Position numbers and translations under genes: made by a program. A stretch of 64,000 nt of DNA. It comes from Ophiura sarsii. Lineage: Eukaryota > Echinodermata > Ophiuroidea > Amphilepidida > Ophiuridae. Shown in pieces: positions 9,601 through 20,039 of the stretch. How positions within the stretch are numbered: position 1 is the stretch's first letter; every line of letters starts with the position of its first letter. The notes under the pieces are model-generated. The model was not told the DNA's origin. It saw only the letters and a program-made list of their open reading frames with translations, and did not search any database. Where the stretch lies: assembly GCA_035610835.1 (NCBI GenBank), contig CM069452.1, positions 27,144,143 through 27,208,142 on the forward strand, in the 5' to 3' direction.

Positions 9601-11914
9601 TATGTGGGCATATTAAATTATGACAAATTTTTGAAGGTCATTCCAAGGTCATCCGGGGTCATTTAAAGGTGAAATAAGTATAGTTTGTCGGATTTATCTA
9701 CTGAAGATACCAATACAGGGTTTTATACAGCTGTCTACAGAATTAAGATGCCAATCAATGATGTATACAGCTTTGTACTGAAGATAGCAATACAATATGG
9801 TATACAGCTATTTAACATGTTTAAGGAAAACAGAATAATGCCTTTTCCCAACCAACACATGTTGTAATGACACGTTGTGTGTGTGACTTTCATTCACGAC
9901 ATCTGCTATCCTCAGTAGATAGCCAAGAACAATGCGTGTTAAAATGTTCCTATTTAAAGTTACGTATTTTGTTTAAACAATAATTAATTAATATTTTATG
10001 AATAACATTAAGTATTTTAGGGATACTAATTAAATGTGGTTGTTATTGACATGAAATGACGTGTGCAAATGTAAATTGTGAATGCGTATAGAAATAAAGA
10101 CATGTTCAGGTTTTTGAACCGGCACTCAGGGTGTACACATTCCTTCCGACAAGGTATTAACGGATGTGTTTGCATAACAATATATACATTTTGGTGATTA
10201 TATTATCTAATGAGGTGAGTCTTATATCATTATACTGTCATTGGCTCATTTTCAATAAGTGTGCCAGAGGGTGATGTGTTTTGAATAATGCAATTAGGCC
10301 CAGAAACAAAGAAAGGTTATTTCCGATTTAAGGGGACCAACAAACTTTTTAACAATCGATTACTCTTTTGATATATAACACTAAGGACATGAAGGACATG
10401 GTTTACGCCTCTACAGTCAAAATGTACCATGAAAACATATATCTACTGAAAATTGAATGGTTTAATTGTAGGCAAACAGTATTTTTGTCTCGCCTCAGAA
10501 CATGTACTGAAAGAGACTTAGTGATCACTATGGCGTCTGTGTGTGTGCATTTCTTGTGAACAGCTTATCTCAACTTCGGTATGTGCTAAAGGGATGAAAC
10601 TTCATGGGTGGTTGCGGGGTAAGGTGTTCTCGACCTGATTAGATTTTGAGCGTGATATACTTATTTTAAGTAGCTAATTTGCATAATTTATGCGAAAACC
10701 CTAAAATTTCTTGTGAACAGCTCATCTCAAGTACGGTATACGCTAAAGTAATGAAACTTCATGGGTGGAAGCGGGCTAGAGTGTTTTCAACCTGATAAGA
10801 TTTTGAGCGTAATGGAAGGTCATTTGAAGGTCATCTGGGGTCACCTAAAGGTCAAATTAGTATAGTTTGTCGGATTTCCATGAAACTTGGTATGTGGACA
10901 TATTAAATGATGACAAATTTTTGAAGGTCATTCCAAGGTCATCTAAAGGTCAAATAAGTATAGTTTGTCGGATTTATCTACTGAAGATACCAATACAGGT
11001 TTTTATACAGCTGTCTACAGAATTAAGATGCCAATCAATAATGTATACAGCTTTCTACTGAAGATAGCAATACAATATGGTATACAGCTATTTAACATGT
11101 TTAAGGAAAACAGAATAATGCCTTTTCCCAACCAACACATGTTGTAATGACACGTTGTGTGTGTGACTTTCATTCACGACATCTGCTATCCTCAGTAGAT
11201 AGCCAAGAACAATGCGTGTTAAAATGTTCCTATTTAAAGTTACGTATTTTGTTTAAACAATAATTAATTAATATTTTATGAATAACATTAAGTATTTTAG
11301 GGATACTAATTAAATGTGGTTGTTATTGACATGAAATGACGTGTGCAAATGTAAATTGTGAATGCGTATAGATAAAGACATGTTCAGGTTTTTGAACCGG
11401 CACTCAGGGTGTACACATTCCTTCCGACAAGGTATTAACGGATGTGTTTGCATAACAATATATACATTTTGGTGATTATATTATCTAATGAGGTGAGTCT
11501 TATATCATTATACTGTCATTGGCTCATTTTCAATAAGTGTGCCAGAGGGTGATGTGTTTTGAATAATGCAATTATGCCCAGAAACAAAGAAAGGTTATTT
11601 CCGATTTAAGGGGACCAACAAATTTTTTAACAATCGATTACTCTTTTGATATATAACACTAAGGGCATGGTTTACGCCTCTACAGTCAAAATGTGCCATG
11701 AAAACATATATCTACTGAAAATTGAATGGTTTAATTGTAGGCGAACAGTATTTTTGTAATCACTTGGCGTATTGTTCTGGCCAATTTGGTGTTCGTGTAA
11801 TACTATGCTACCTACAGCTCATAACTTGTTGAAAACTAATCTACTGTGTCTACTGAAGAACGAATGAATCCAATATAGTAATATGGACACATATAATTTA
11901 TAAAATTGTTTGTA

Positions 11915-12400
11915 TACTTTAGATGTTGTTTATAACGTAATTAACCCCTTTGAAAAGTAGCACTTGTTACATATATATAATATTAATGAAAATAATCAAT
12001 TTTTATAGCGCTTGCAACAAGGTCTTAAAGAGCTGTAAATTCGCTACTGATAAATCGTCGTAATCATGTCGTTTCAACTAGCCATGTTGTCTGTTAGCAG
12101 GAGCAACGATGCTAAAAGCACTTAGATTGTGATATGCCCCTTTGATCACAGCTGCTCCCCAATTTCTCCTAGGAAAATGGGTTATGATCACTAAACACCA
12201 ACTTTGAAAGCAGGAGGAAACCGGAGAGGCCGGCGAAAACATGCCAAATATCTAAATTAAATGGACCATCTAAATTAATCAATATTGCATTGTTTCCTGC
12301 GTACTAACCATCATGACCATGCACTTGCGTGTTTGTAAAATATTAGCTGTAATATTGAGTACAAAGAGGCTAAAATACATAAAATAACTTGATTGTTCCC
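11915..12400 (+). repeat. Dispersed repeat, uninterrupted copy of 1865-2850
   Basis: Contains the same landmarks as 2001-2108 plus 2570-2850 without the 461-bp insertion, so it is the empty-site copy. Near 11990-12040 it has AT-rich sequence and TTTTTATAGCGCTTGCAACAA, resembling LINE/SINE 3' tails. Confidence 0.75.
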
Positions 12401-12582
12401 ACAATGATTGAGGGGAAGGGGGGAGGTTAAACAATATCAGTATACATTACATTTCAATCTGTACAGGATATCATCCTTGTATCACGAATATAATCAAGTG
12501 ACTATTGGTATACTATATGCCAAATCGTTCCAATGACATTTTTCCAGGATTGTCAAAATTTTACAAAACATGTATAACACTA

Positions 12583-12986
12583 ACAGGTTCTGAAAGACTT
12601 CGGGATTTTATTATTTGGTTATATTTCGACTTTGGCTGGCCAAAGTAAGAAAAATCGTTGAAATCTCTGTTTTAATCTTGCAAATTGGCAGCTTCTGTCA
12701 AAAGCTGCCAATTGGCAACATTTTAAAGCTGCCAATAAAGCTACCAATTGGCAGCTTTGTTTATTTTGTTATTTTGGCTTGCCAAAATCATGTCTCACAT
12801 TATTTGAGTTTAGATTTGGTTGGCCAAATTAAAAATATCTTTAAAAGCTGCCAAATAGCAGCTTTTGATTAAAAAGTTACCAATTGGCAACACAAAAATG
12901 TAGACTTCAACGTATTCTGTTCATTTTGGCTAGCCAATATCAAAATAACTGCAAATAATATAATCCCAAAGTAAATCAGAACCTGT
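12583..12986. mobile_element. TA-flanked MITE packed with GCCAATTGGC-type palindromes
   Basis: Ends are inverted: ACAGGTTCTGA at 12583 and TCAGAACCTGT ending at 12986, each flanked by TA. The 404-bp interior repeats AAGCTGCCAATTGGCA-type blocks several times in both orientations, and four GGC-N-GCCAA palindromes (GGCTGGCC, GGCTTGCC, GGTTGGCC, GGCTAGCC). No transposase. The TA target fits Tc1/mariner-like mobilisation, but the family is not certain. Confidence 0.7.
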
Positions 12987-12989
12987 TAT

Positions 12990-14190
12990 ATACAAATCAT
13001 ATACAGCATAATAGAGCTATATCAATATAAACCTTTATACTGAAATATATAAACACCACATTCAAAACTGCAAAATTGTGTAGATACTTTGTATAGATCA
13101 TTTCGGTATCCTTTTGACATGTTTGATAAAAATATACATAATATATTATTATACCTATACATTTAATTAATCTGATGAATCAATTAGTCTTATAGAAACA
13201 TTGAGTATAAAAGTATTTTATGTTTAGAAATTTACTTCTTAACTTAACTTTAAGGGGGGTCTAGGGTTTTTTGCCCCTTTAGCCTATTGGCCGTTTTTTT
13301 CCCGTTACCGGTAACCAAATAATATTATTCCCCTCTCTTATTTCACACTTGTTTCCACAAGTTTTATCTCTAAAATGTATTGAAAACTCTCCTTTTACCT
13401 GCTAAATGTCTTTCACCGGCCGTAACGAAATAAATTCATTATCCCTAAGACTGCTGATGTATATCGATGTGCAATAACCCCTCAAAAGTGAAGACTGAAT
13501 TATGAACATTAACCAAACAAAGTTGTATATTAGTCCAGAAGATTATTTCCCCCTCTAACATGTCTAATTTCACTCATTTTTCAGACGGTTCATCTCCGAA
13601 ATGTACTGAAGTTACCTGCTATCAATTATTACTTTTTGCTCAGGATCCTGTATGCAATGATTGACCCATGACATACGAATTGAATCTAACGAAGTAGTTT
13701 TGGTTACCTTTAATGCAAGTCGATGTTAACCGTCCATAACATTTGCGCATCGGTGATGGCTAAATATTTAATTGCATGTAATTCCTAAACGCAAGAACTT
13801 TTTAATGTAAACTCCCAGTTCTAACAAAATGATATAACCCTATCCAAGCTTAAGTGGCATGCCAAGGAGAACGATTTTCGCGGCATCTTCCCATACCTCA
13901 TTAGCATGATTAGGAGTTAAATGGTGATGAAATCAATGACAACAAAATCACCGTTAATTTGTAAATAATGAAATACCGTCCCAATGAGCATGATGAGGAA
14001 CAATGAATAATGAAATAGTTGCCTCATTGTGTTTTGGAAACATAACATTGAGTTTTCAGGGCCTAAAATTAAAATCTTACATTCGGCCCTTAAATCATTC
14101 CTTACTACATTGTCGGACGTGTGCATCTATCTATCTAAATTCGTCGGCAGACTTGACATTTCGGGGACATTTCAGAGTTAAAAAAAGAAA
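12990..14190. other. AT-rich sequence with a degenerate direct repeat; no gene seen
   Basis: A ~80-bp block at about 13320-13405 recurs degenerately at 13543-13622 (ATCTC(T/C)(A/G)AAATGTA, TTACCTGCTA). TTTAAGGGGGGTCTAGGGTT near 13250 resembles TTTAAGGGGGTCTATG at 22247 and may be an old element end. Short open frames at 13917-14194 overlap on both strands and are not supported. Confidence 0.4.
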
Positions 14191-14196
14191 TTAAAA

Positions 14197-14345
14197 AAAT
14201 TGCGTGACAAATAATATGTTATTATGTCGTTATGGTTCATTCTGTGTGACAAATATGTTATCATGTCATTATGGTTCATTCTTTGTGACAAATATGTCAT
14301 CGGTCATTATAGTCCATTTTGTGTGACATGTTGTCATGTCATTAA
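14197..14345 (+). repeat. Short tandem repeat, unit about 47 bp
   Basis: Three imperfect copies of TGTGACAAATATGTTATCAT followed by GTCATTATGGTTCATTCT, diverging in the third copy. Confidence 0.85.
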
Positions 14346-14754
14346 CACTAAATGTTAGATAATTTATATTGTATATATTTCTCTAACACATTTAAAATTC
14401 TAAATATAGGAATGCCATAACTTTAGTAGACAAAATCAGAAACATTTATTTGTTATGTCGTAAAGATAAAAAAGAGAGAGTGAAAACTATCAAAGATCTG
14501 GCTTCACACAAGTCTCATTATATTTCTGCAAAAAATGTTTCTGCAAGGCACTGCCACATTTCATAGTCAAGCTTGAAAACAATGTTCTGGATATGTTGTA
14601 AACTTGAAGAATTGACTTTTATATAGTCAAACATGGAGTTAACATGGTTAAAAACAGTTTGGGCTGTCCTCTCAGCACACGCAGGAGTGATATGACTGTG
14701 TTGCCAAAACGACAAGCTTTAAATGGAGGTGCTTGTAAAAACACAAGTATATGC

Positions 14755-15135
14755 TTGTGGTCATGGGGTTTTATGAATAACCTTTCAACCAAACTAGCAT
14801 TTACATTAGTAATCAATTTTGCTAAAAATTCTAGCTCTTACTTATTAGTAATTGCTGTTTTTATGATAAAGAATCAAGTAAATGGTTGAAAAAAGATTAG
14901 TAAAAACTTTTAGCTATTCTAATGAATACGGGCTATAGTCTCTGCAAATGTCGTGTTTGTCGCACACAGATAATGAGACGACATTGAAGCAACCTCTGGA
15001 TAATTTTGATTTGTTTTTCAAAGATTACATTTTGGAATGACCAGTGTGGTCACGGGTTTTTATGAATAACCATTCGACCATTTAATAATCTGTCTACCAT
15101 TTACTTATAAGAAATTAGTAACTACTTTGCTAAAA
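14755..15135 (+). repeat. Direct repeat of ~90 bp, two copies
   Basis: 14755-14850 and 15045-15135 share GGTCA(T/C)GGG(G/T)TTTTATGAATAACC, TTTACATTAG/TTTACTTATAAG and TTTGCTAAAAATT. A minus-strand open stretch (14816-14518, broken by a frame change) overlaps the first copy; it matches no family I know, so no gene is called. Confidence 0.5.
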
Positions 15136-15139
15136 ATTT

Positions 15140-16360
15140 ATACGGGCTACTATTATGACTATACAAGTCATGTACATGTAGCTTGTAGTATACGCGGTCA
15201 CAGCACGGCCCAATAATCATGCACATGGCATACCTTACCTGACCTGGTTTAACCTATGGCTTAATACATCACAGACTGAAACATGACGTGTGGCAACTGT
15301 ATAGGCTATGTAAGTTGCACACACGTATGCCGGTGTTTGGGTACATCAAGATCATTTTCTAAAAGTATTGACAACGTAAAAATAACCCACAAAATCATAT
15401 GAAAATAGATCTATGAGTAATAATTGATACCCATAACCCGCAGCCCGTATCATTCATGAAAAAAAACGTGTTTAATACAAAGATGTCATGCGTCTTATGG
15501 CCTAAATATCAATGCATTTATAGTTATTAATATTATTATAGTGTAACAATAACATTCATTTCTGGCTGAGTGATGGTGAGCATAAACAATTTAAGTTCAT
15601 TTCATCAACCTTTCACCTTTTTAACACATAGCAGACTTTCTTCTAACTATTGACAACCATTGATCTAACTGATCAATGACAGTTTGTTTATGAATTTAGA
15701 CCATAGATGATCATATTTATTTTTTATTCAAGAAACAGTCCCACTGGAAATTATTATTTGTATCGGAAGTCACAATGTAATTGTTAGAGCAACGACACGC
15801 TGGTATTAGTAAGTTCAAAAGGTTGTTGGTATGATCACTTTTTTCCCACCATGGATTTCATCAAAACTGTGATTTTGATTACTCAGAAGATAGCCCATAT
15901 TTGTCTTATCACCAATGCAAAATTCTAAGCCCAAAAGATTTAGAAGATATTTTAGCGAAAAAGTATTGAATTTACGGAGATAGATGGTTACCACCAATTC
16001 ATTTGTGTACAACACTATGGGCAAATTGTACGGTGAACTTTCGCTTCTAAAATGAGAACTATGGAAATATGTCCACTCAAACTTTGGAATTAGACTAATT
16101 TAATTATGTTCTTTTATGTAGCATATTAACAGCGTGTGAATTTTTAATGGCCAACTATCTACAAATGCATGCACACTACATGTACTATGTATAAGACATT
16201 GTATGCATGCAATTCAAGTGTTTCCATAGTAACATATATCATTTGGGTTACACCCAGGGATTAATTATACATACAGTTTAGTATGACCAAAAGGCCAAAT
16301 TTATTGATATACACCCAACATATAGGTATGATCAAAGTAACAACAATAGCACACAAAGAA
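15140..16360. other. No feature recognised
   Basis: AT-rich single-copy-looking sequence. I found no splice-supported exon, repeat partner or RNA gene. Confidence 0.3.
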
Positions 16361-16371
16361 CATGTAAATAA

Positions 16372-16700
16372 TTATACTACAATATTAGAACGAATATCAA
16401 AAGCGGCAGAAACAAAATTTGAAACTATTTTTACATTATCAAAATCAGTAGCACTCATTATTTTCAAGAAATAATCATTATCAGAAAAATTATCAGTGTT
16501 AAAAGTATCATTCATATGAGAAAGAAGTTCTCCACGCAGGTGAGTATAAGCTTTACATCTCATTATAAAATGAAATTCATTTTCTGTTTCTTGTAAGTCG
16601 CAAATTGTACATATCCTATTTTCAGGAGGAATTTTAGGGTAAGAGTATAGCGACCCTTCTCGATCATCAACGTGTGAGCACTAATACGAAGTTTACAAAA
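16372..16700 (-). pseudogene. LINE remnant: C-terminal cysteine-rich end of an ORF2-like protein
   Basis: Read on the minus strand, 16700-16640 gives KLRISAHTLMIEKGRY. After a one-base frame change it continues YPKIPPENRICTICDLQ, then ETENEFHFIMRCKAY, THLRGELLSH and a tail ending at a stop near 16375. The order LRISAH, IE.GRY, RIC..C and E.EFHFI..C..Y..LR is the pattern seen at the C-terminus of non-LTR retrotransposon polyproteins, including the two paired cysteines and the His/Cys that follow. No reverse transcriptase lies upstream, so this is a 3' fragment inactivated by truncation and a frameshift. The clade cannot be assigned from this part alone. Confidence 0.65.
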
Positions 16701-16799
16701 AACATAGTACACAAGGATGGACAAATTCATTATGTATATCCAACATGACCAATGGGTTAAGCATTTGCAGACACACACATGAAACGATGCTGCTAACAG

Positions 16800-17290
16800 A
16801 TTACAGGCACTATTTCCTTTAATCCATTATTTTACATGGATCTACTGTTGTCGCTAAATTGCCAAAGATAAGTAAGCATTAATAGCAGACAAACACATTT
16901 TATTCACTGCACCATCACCACTCGATGACAAAATGAGGGAAGTTCATGAGTTCAACTTAAAGCGATGAGACGGTTTAACCCAGAAAGACATAGCCACAGG
17001 GCAAGAGTTCAAGTACCTATAGCTTCGTCAATGTTTCACAAGTGCGGGGCAAAGTATACATTCAATTTCAGTATACATGGTATAGAGGGCGTCATCATCT
17101 CACGACACTGACATAAGCCATAATAAAATGGGCCTGTCTACTCGGTTCTATACTCAATGGACACCAACATACATTGTACATTTCTTTTATGGCCACTACT
17201 GTGACTATGGCTGTTACCCGTTTTGTGGAGTGGTAGTAGGACGCCACCTTCTGTGTCTTCGCAAACAAAAATACCGTGGAAAGGGGCACT
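16800..17290. other. No feature recognised
   Basis: Open frames on both strands overlap between 17095 and 17424 with no domain or codon pattern to prefer one. No repeat partner was found in the window. Confidence 0.3.
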
Positions 17291-17316
17291 TTCCGCTGTG
17301 GGGAAAGATCTCGGGT

Positions 17317-17326
17317 ATAAAAAGAC
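17317..17326 (+). promoter_or_regulatory. TATA-box-like motif
   Basis: GGTATAAAAAGACGG sits at about 17314-17328. The nearest downstream ATG (about 17360) opens a frame of only a few codons, so no transcript is supported. Such a motif also occurs by chance in AT-rich DNA. Confidence 0.15.
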
Positions 17327-17439
17327 GGTTCCCAGTACATCTTGCCTCTAGTGGGAAACATGTCGATTATTTCGGATTTCGCGCTGTGACCTTAATGGCA
17401 AATTTTTGCAATAACATGCCATAGGGTGGCAATGTACAG

Positions 17440-18610
17440 TATATTAGTATAGCATTTCATTAACATATGATCATCCGTAAAGTTAGGTAATTTTTCAACA
17501 TATATCACACAAATGACTAATTGTGGCACACTTTGAAAGTGATGATATTGTTTAAAAAGTTGGGCAAAACTATCCGCTCGTACGCTCGTGCTAATTTTTT
17601 TATTAGAACATAAATTACATAGCATCATTTTTTACAAAATTACGATCGATCTCAAGGTTTACCACGTAATCTATATACTAGTGAAGGACACCAAGCGGAA
17701 AATGTCATTCTGTTTATTAAATAAAGTTAGGCAATGTACAGTATATTGTATTAGTATAGCATTCCATGAACATTGTAGTAATGTGATCATCCGTAAAGTT
17801 AGGCAATTTCTCAAGCTATTTACGCAAATGACTAAGGGGCCATATCCAAACTCCAGTGATTTTAAAGCATTTTTCTACCGATTTTACCCCGGTATTCCAA
17901 CGGTATTTCGTTCTATCCCCGGTATTCCAACGGTATTTCGTTCTATTTCGTTGGAATACCGGGGTAAAATCGGTAGAAAAATGCTTTAAAATCACTGGAG
18001 TTTGGATATGGCCCCTAAATGTGGCATACTTTGCCACATTAGGCAAAGTTAGGCAAAGCTATCCCCTCGTCGTACGCTGGATTTTCCTTCCCGGTTTCCT
18101 TACGTTATATGCAATAATCACTGTTTGTATTTCCCTTCAAAAACCTGTATAGTTTAAAGGTAAAGGACCCAATTGATTCATGTGTTTTAATTGGTTTACC
18201 CAAACAAATGTTACATATTTTCTCAACATATTCACTCAAATATTACTCATTGTGGCATAATCTGAAAGTGAAATATGATATTCTTAAAAAGTTAGGCAAA
18301 ACTCTCTTCTGGTACGCTCGATGTTCCATCAGGGAGGTGTCAGGGAGGTGGACACCTCCCTGGTTCCATACTGTGTTAGAATGGTCATTGTTTGATCTCT
18401 TCAAAATACCCGTATAAAGGAAATGGTCCCAATTGATTCATGCGTTTTAATTTGTTTACCCAAACAAATATTGCATATTTTCTCAACACGTCGAACACGA
18501 CTCATTGTGGCAAAGTCTGAAAGAGTAATACGGTATTTAAAAAAAGTTAGGCAAAACTATCTGCTCGTTCGCTTGAGGTTTTACATACCTTGCAATGGTC
18601 ATTGTTATAT
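17440..18610 (+). repeat. Degenerate tandem repeat of ~250-bp units
   Basis: At least four units share GTTAGGCAAAACTATC, GCTCGTACGCTCG, TTACCCAAACAAAT, CATATTTTCTCAACA and CTCATTGTGGCA. Units begin at about 17440, 17700, 18150 and 18410. One unit is split by the MITE at 17836-18015. A small hairpin made of CAGGGAGGTG and CACCTCCCTG lies at about 18335-18365. Confidence 0.75.
17836..18015. mobile_element. Harbinger-type foldback MITE (180 bp)
   Basis: Nearly the whole element is an inverted repeat. The left arm starts GGGGCCATATCCAAACTCCA, and the right arm is its complement and ends at 18015. TAA flanks both sides (17833-17835 and 18016-18018). The neighbouring repeat unit has the empty site, CAAATGACTAATTGTGGC, at about 17510-17527. 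A 3-bp TAA duplication with GGG-starting termini fits PIF/Harbinger. The centre holds two direct copies of CCCCGGTATTCCAACGGTAT. Confidence 0.8.
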
Positions 18611-18735
18611 TGGCTTCGCGCAGCGAGCCAATATACTGTGCTCCTCAGATTTCTTTATATTAGTCGAGAAACGACTAATATACTGTATTCTACCTGTTTC
18701 TTCTTCTTCTTCTTCGTCTTCTTTCTTTCTTCAGC
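18611..18735 (+). repeat. Two hairpins each followed by ATACTGT, then a (TTC)n tract
   Basis: Inverted arms ATTGGCT/AGCCAAT (about 18610-18635) and ATATTAGTCG/CGACTAATAT (about 18656-18681) are each followed by ATACTGT. A TTC microsatellite follows at about 18692-18735. The pattern suggests repeat or element-end sequence rather than a terminator for a known gene. Confidence 0.5.
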
Positions 18736-18739
18736 CATG

Positions 18740-19620
18740 GGACCTATAGCTCCGTAACCATTGACCCGAATTTGATCATATTTGGTCATAAGAACCCTTA
18801 CAAGCAATGCAGTATGACCTAGCTAACGGGTAAAATCGAAGTACACAATGACAAATGAAACTAAAAAGACCCCTGAAATTTTCCCGAAGTACGAGTAATC
18901 AAATAATGTTAACATTGTTTATATTTACCAAGTACTTTGTATCATTGCGATGTGCGTTTATACATTGGGGTTCAGAAAAGAGGCATTGTAAATCAATCAC
19001 TTACTAATAATACTAGAACAGGTAAGCATCTCGTTACAATTCTATTACCAATAGTTGCGAAATATTCCCCCATAACAATCGTTCACAACAAAGAATCAGC
19101 CCATCAGCATGAACTAAATTCGTTTTTGAAATCCTTTATGTCACGATATATTTATAGTGTTGAAGACACTCGCCAACGCACCTCTTCTACTGTAATTAAT
19201 GTATGTAGATTCTTTAAAACAGTGTTTGTTAAACTAGTTTCTTCTTCAGATTCAAGGATTTCCAAGGGTATATTATTAGGTGGTTGCGTTGGCAATTGTT
19301 CCATGGGATTGTCACTATGTATTCTCGTACTGTTTATTTTAGAGCAGAACAAACACAGTATATACTCTTGAGTCATATTATCTAGTTTCGGATGTTTTAC
19401 CTGCAATGACATTCAATGGATCAGCAGTTCGTTTTAACAGGGTATTATTATTAGTATTCATGGTATAGTTTATTGTCATCGCAGCCATCCGGCTGAATTG
19501 GCACAATATTACAAATTACAAAAATACACTAAAATTGCACGATATACAATAATATATTTAAAAAAAACAATAATGTCATAAAAGCAAACACCCACCCCTG
19601 CATACAACATACATTCCACA
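18740..19620. other. No feature recognised
   Basis: Open frames at 18937-19412 overlap on both strands. The + strand frame of 144 codons starts at a non-ATG codon and shows no domain. It could hold an exon, but I see no evidence to support one. Confidence 0.25.
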
Positions 19621-20000
19621 TTAAAGACCACAATTACCCCCCTCCCCCGCACCCCACCCCACACACCACATACACACTACACCCTCCCTCCCCCAAAAGA
19701 TAGTGCACATAAAACATGGTACATTTACGTGATCACCATACATACCCCACCCACCCGCACCCCTACACACATCCCCCACCACATACACCCCCACCCTCCC
19801 CCAAAATATATTGCACATAAAACATGGTACATTTACGTGACCACCTGACTGACACCATACACCCCCCCCCCCCACCCCCGCACCCCCACACACCCCACCC
19901 CAAATACACACTACCCCCTCCCTCCCCAAAAGATATTGCGCATAAAACGTGGTACATTTACGTGACCACCTGACTGACACCATACATACCAGAAATACAC
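19621..20000. repeat. C-rich minisatellite, unit ~120 bp, three copies
   Basis: Each copy has a C-rich block (CACCCC/CCCCAC runs) followed by CCCCCAAAAGATA or its variant, GCACATAAAACATGGTACAT and TTACGTGA, with CCACCTGACTGACACCATAC in the last two. It lies just beyond the 3' end of the LINE at 20077 and may be its tail or an independent satellite. Confidence 0.8.
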
Positions 20001-20039
20001 ATGGAAACAACCCACTCCCACGGTTTAAAATGCTAACAT

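Larger units (their letters stand above)
4574..11757 (+). repeat. Large tandem array of ~1.3-kb units with two alternating unit types
   Basis: About 5.5 near-identical units. Using the TTGATATATAACACTAAG anchor, type A units are at 5145, 7750 and 10368 and type B at 6436, 9041 and 11646. B to B is 2605 bp both times; A to A is 2605 then 2618. Type A has AAGGACATGAAGGACATGG and GCAATTAGGCCC; type B has AAGGGCATGG and GCAATTATGCCC, plus a G-rich tract after the GTGTGTGTG run in the two complete B units (6601-6640, 9207-9258). Each unit contains a gapped palindrome GCTATCCTCAGTAGATAGC and a cluster of AGGTCA repeats. The array starts inside a unit (4574) and stops inside a B unit (11757). Short open frames start at TTG and are repeat-borne, so I do not call genes. 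Confidence 0.95.

Noticed and set aside
5145..11147. Repeated open frames of 60-88 codons in every array unit (starting SDLSTEDTNTGF or IYNTK)
   Set aside because: They begin at TTG, are conserved only because the units are near-identical, and vary with the G-run. There is no evidence for coding.
4574..11757. CRISPR-like array
   Set aside because: Units are 1.3 kb, without short repeats separating unique spacers; the genome is eukaryotic.
17128..17424. 98-codon + strand frame downstream of no promoter
   Set aside because: The opposite strand is equally open; no family, and the start codon choice is arbitrary.
17588..18152. Frames with repeated PGIPTVFRS
   Set aside because: Translation of the Harbinger-type foldback MITE and its internal direct repeat; the same peptide appears on both strands.
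19621..20010. Gly/Cys/Val-rich 129-codon minus-strand frame
   Set aside because: It is the translation of a C-rich minisatellite.
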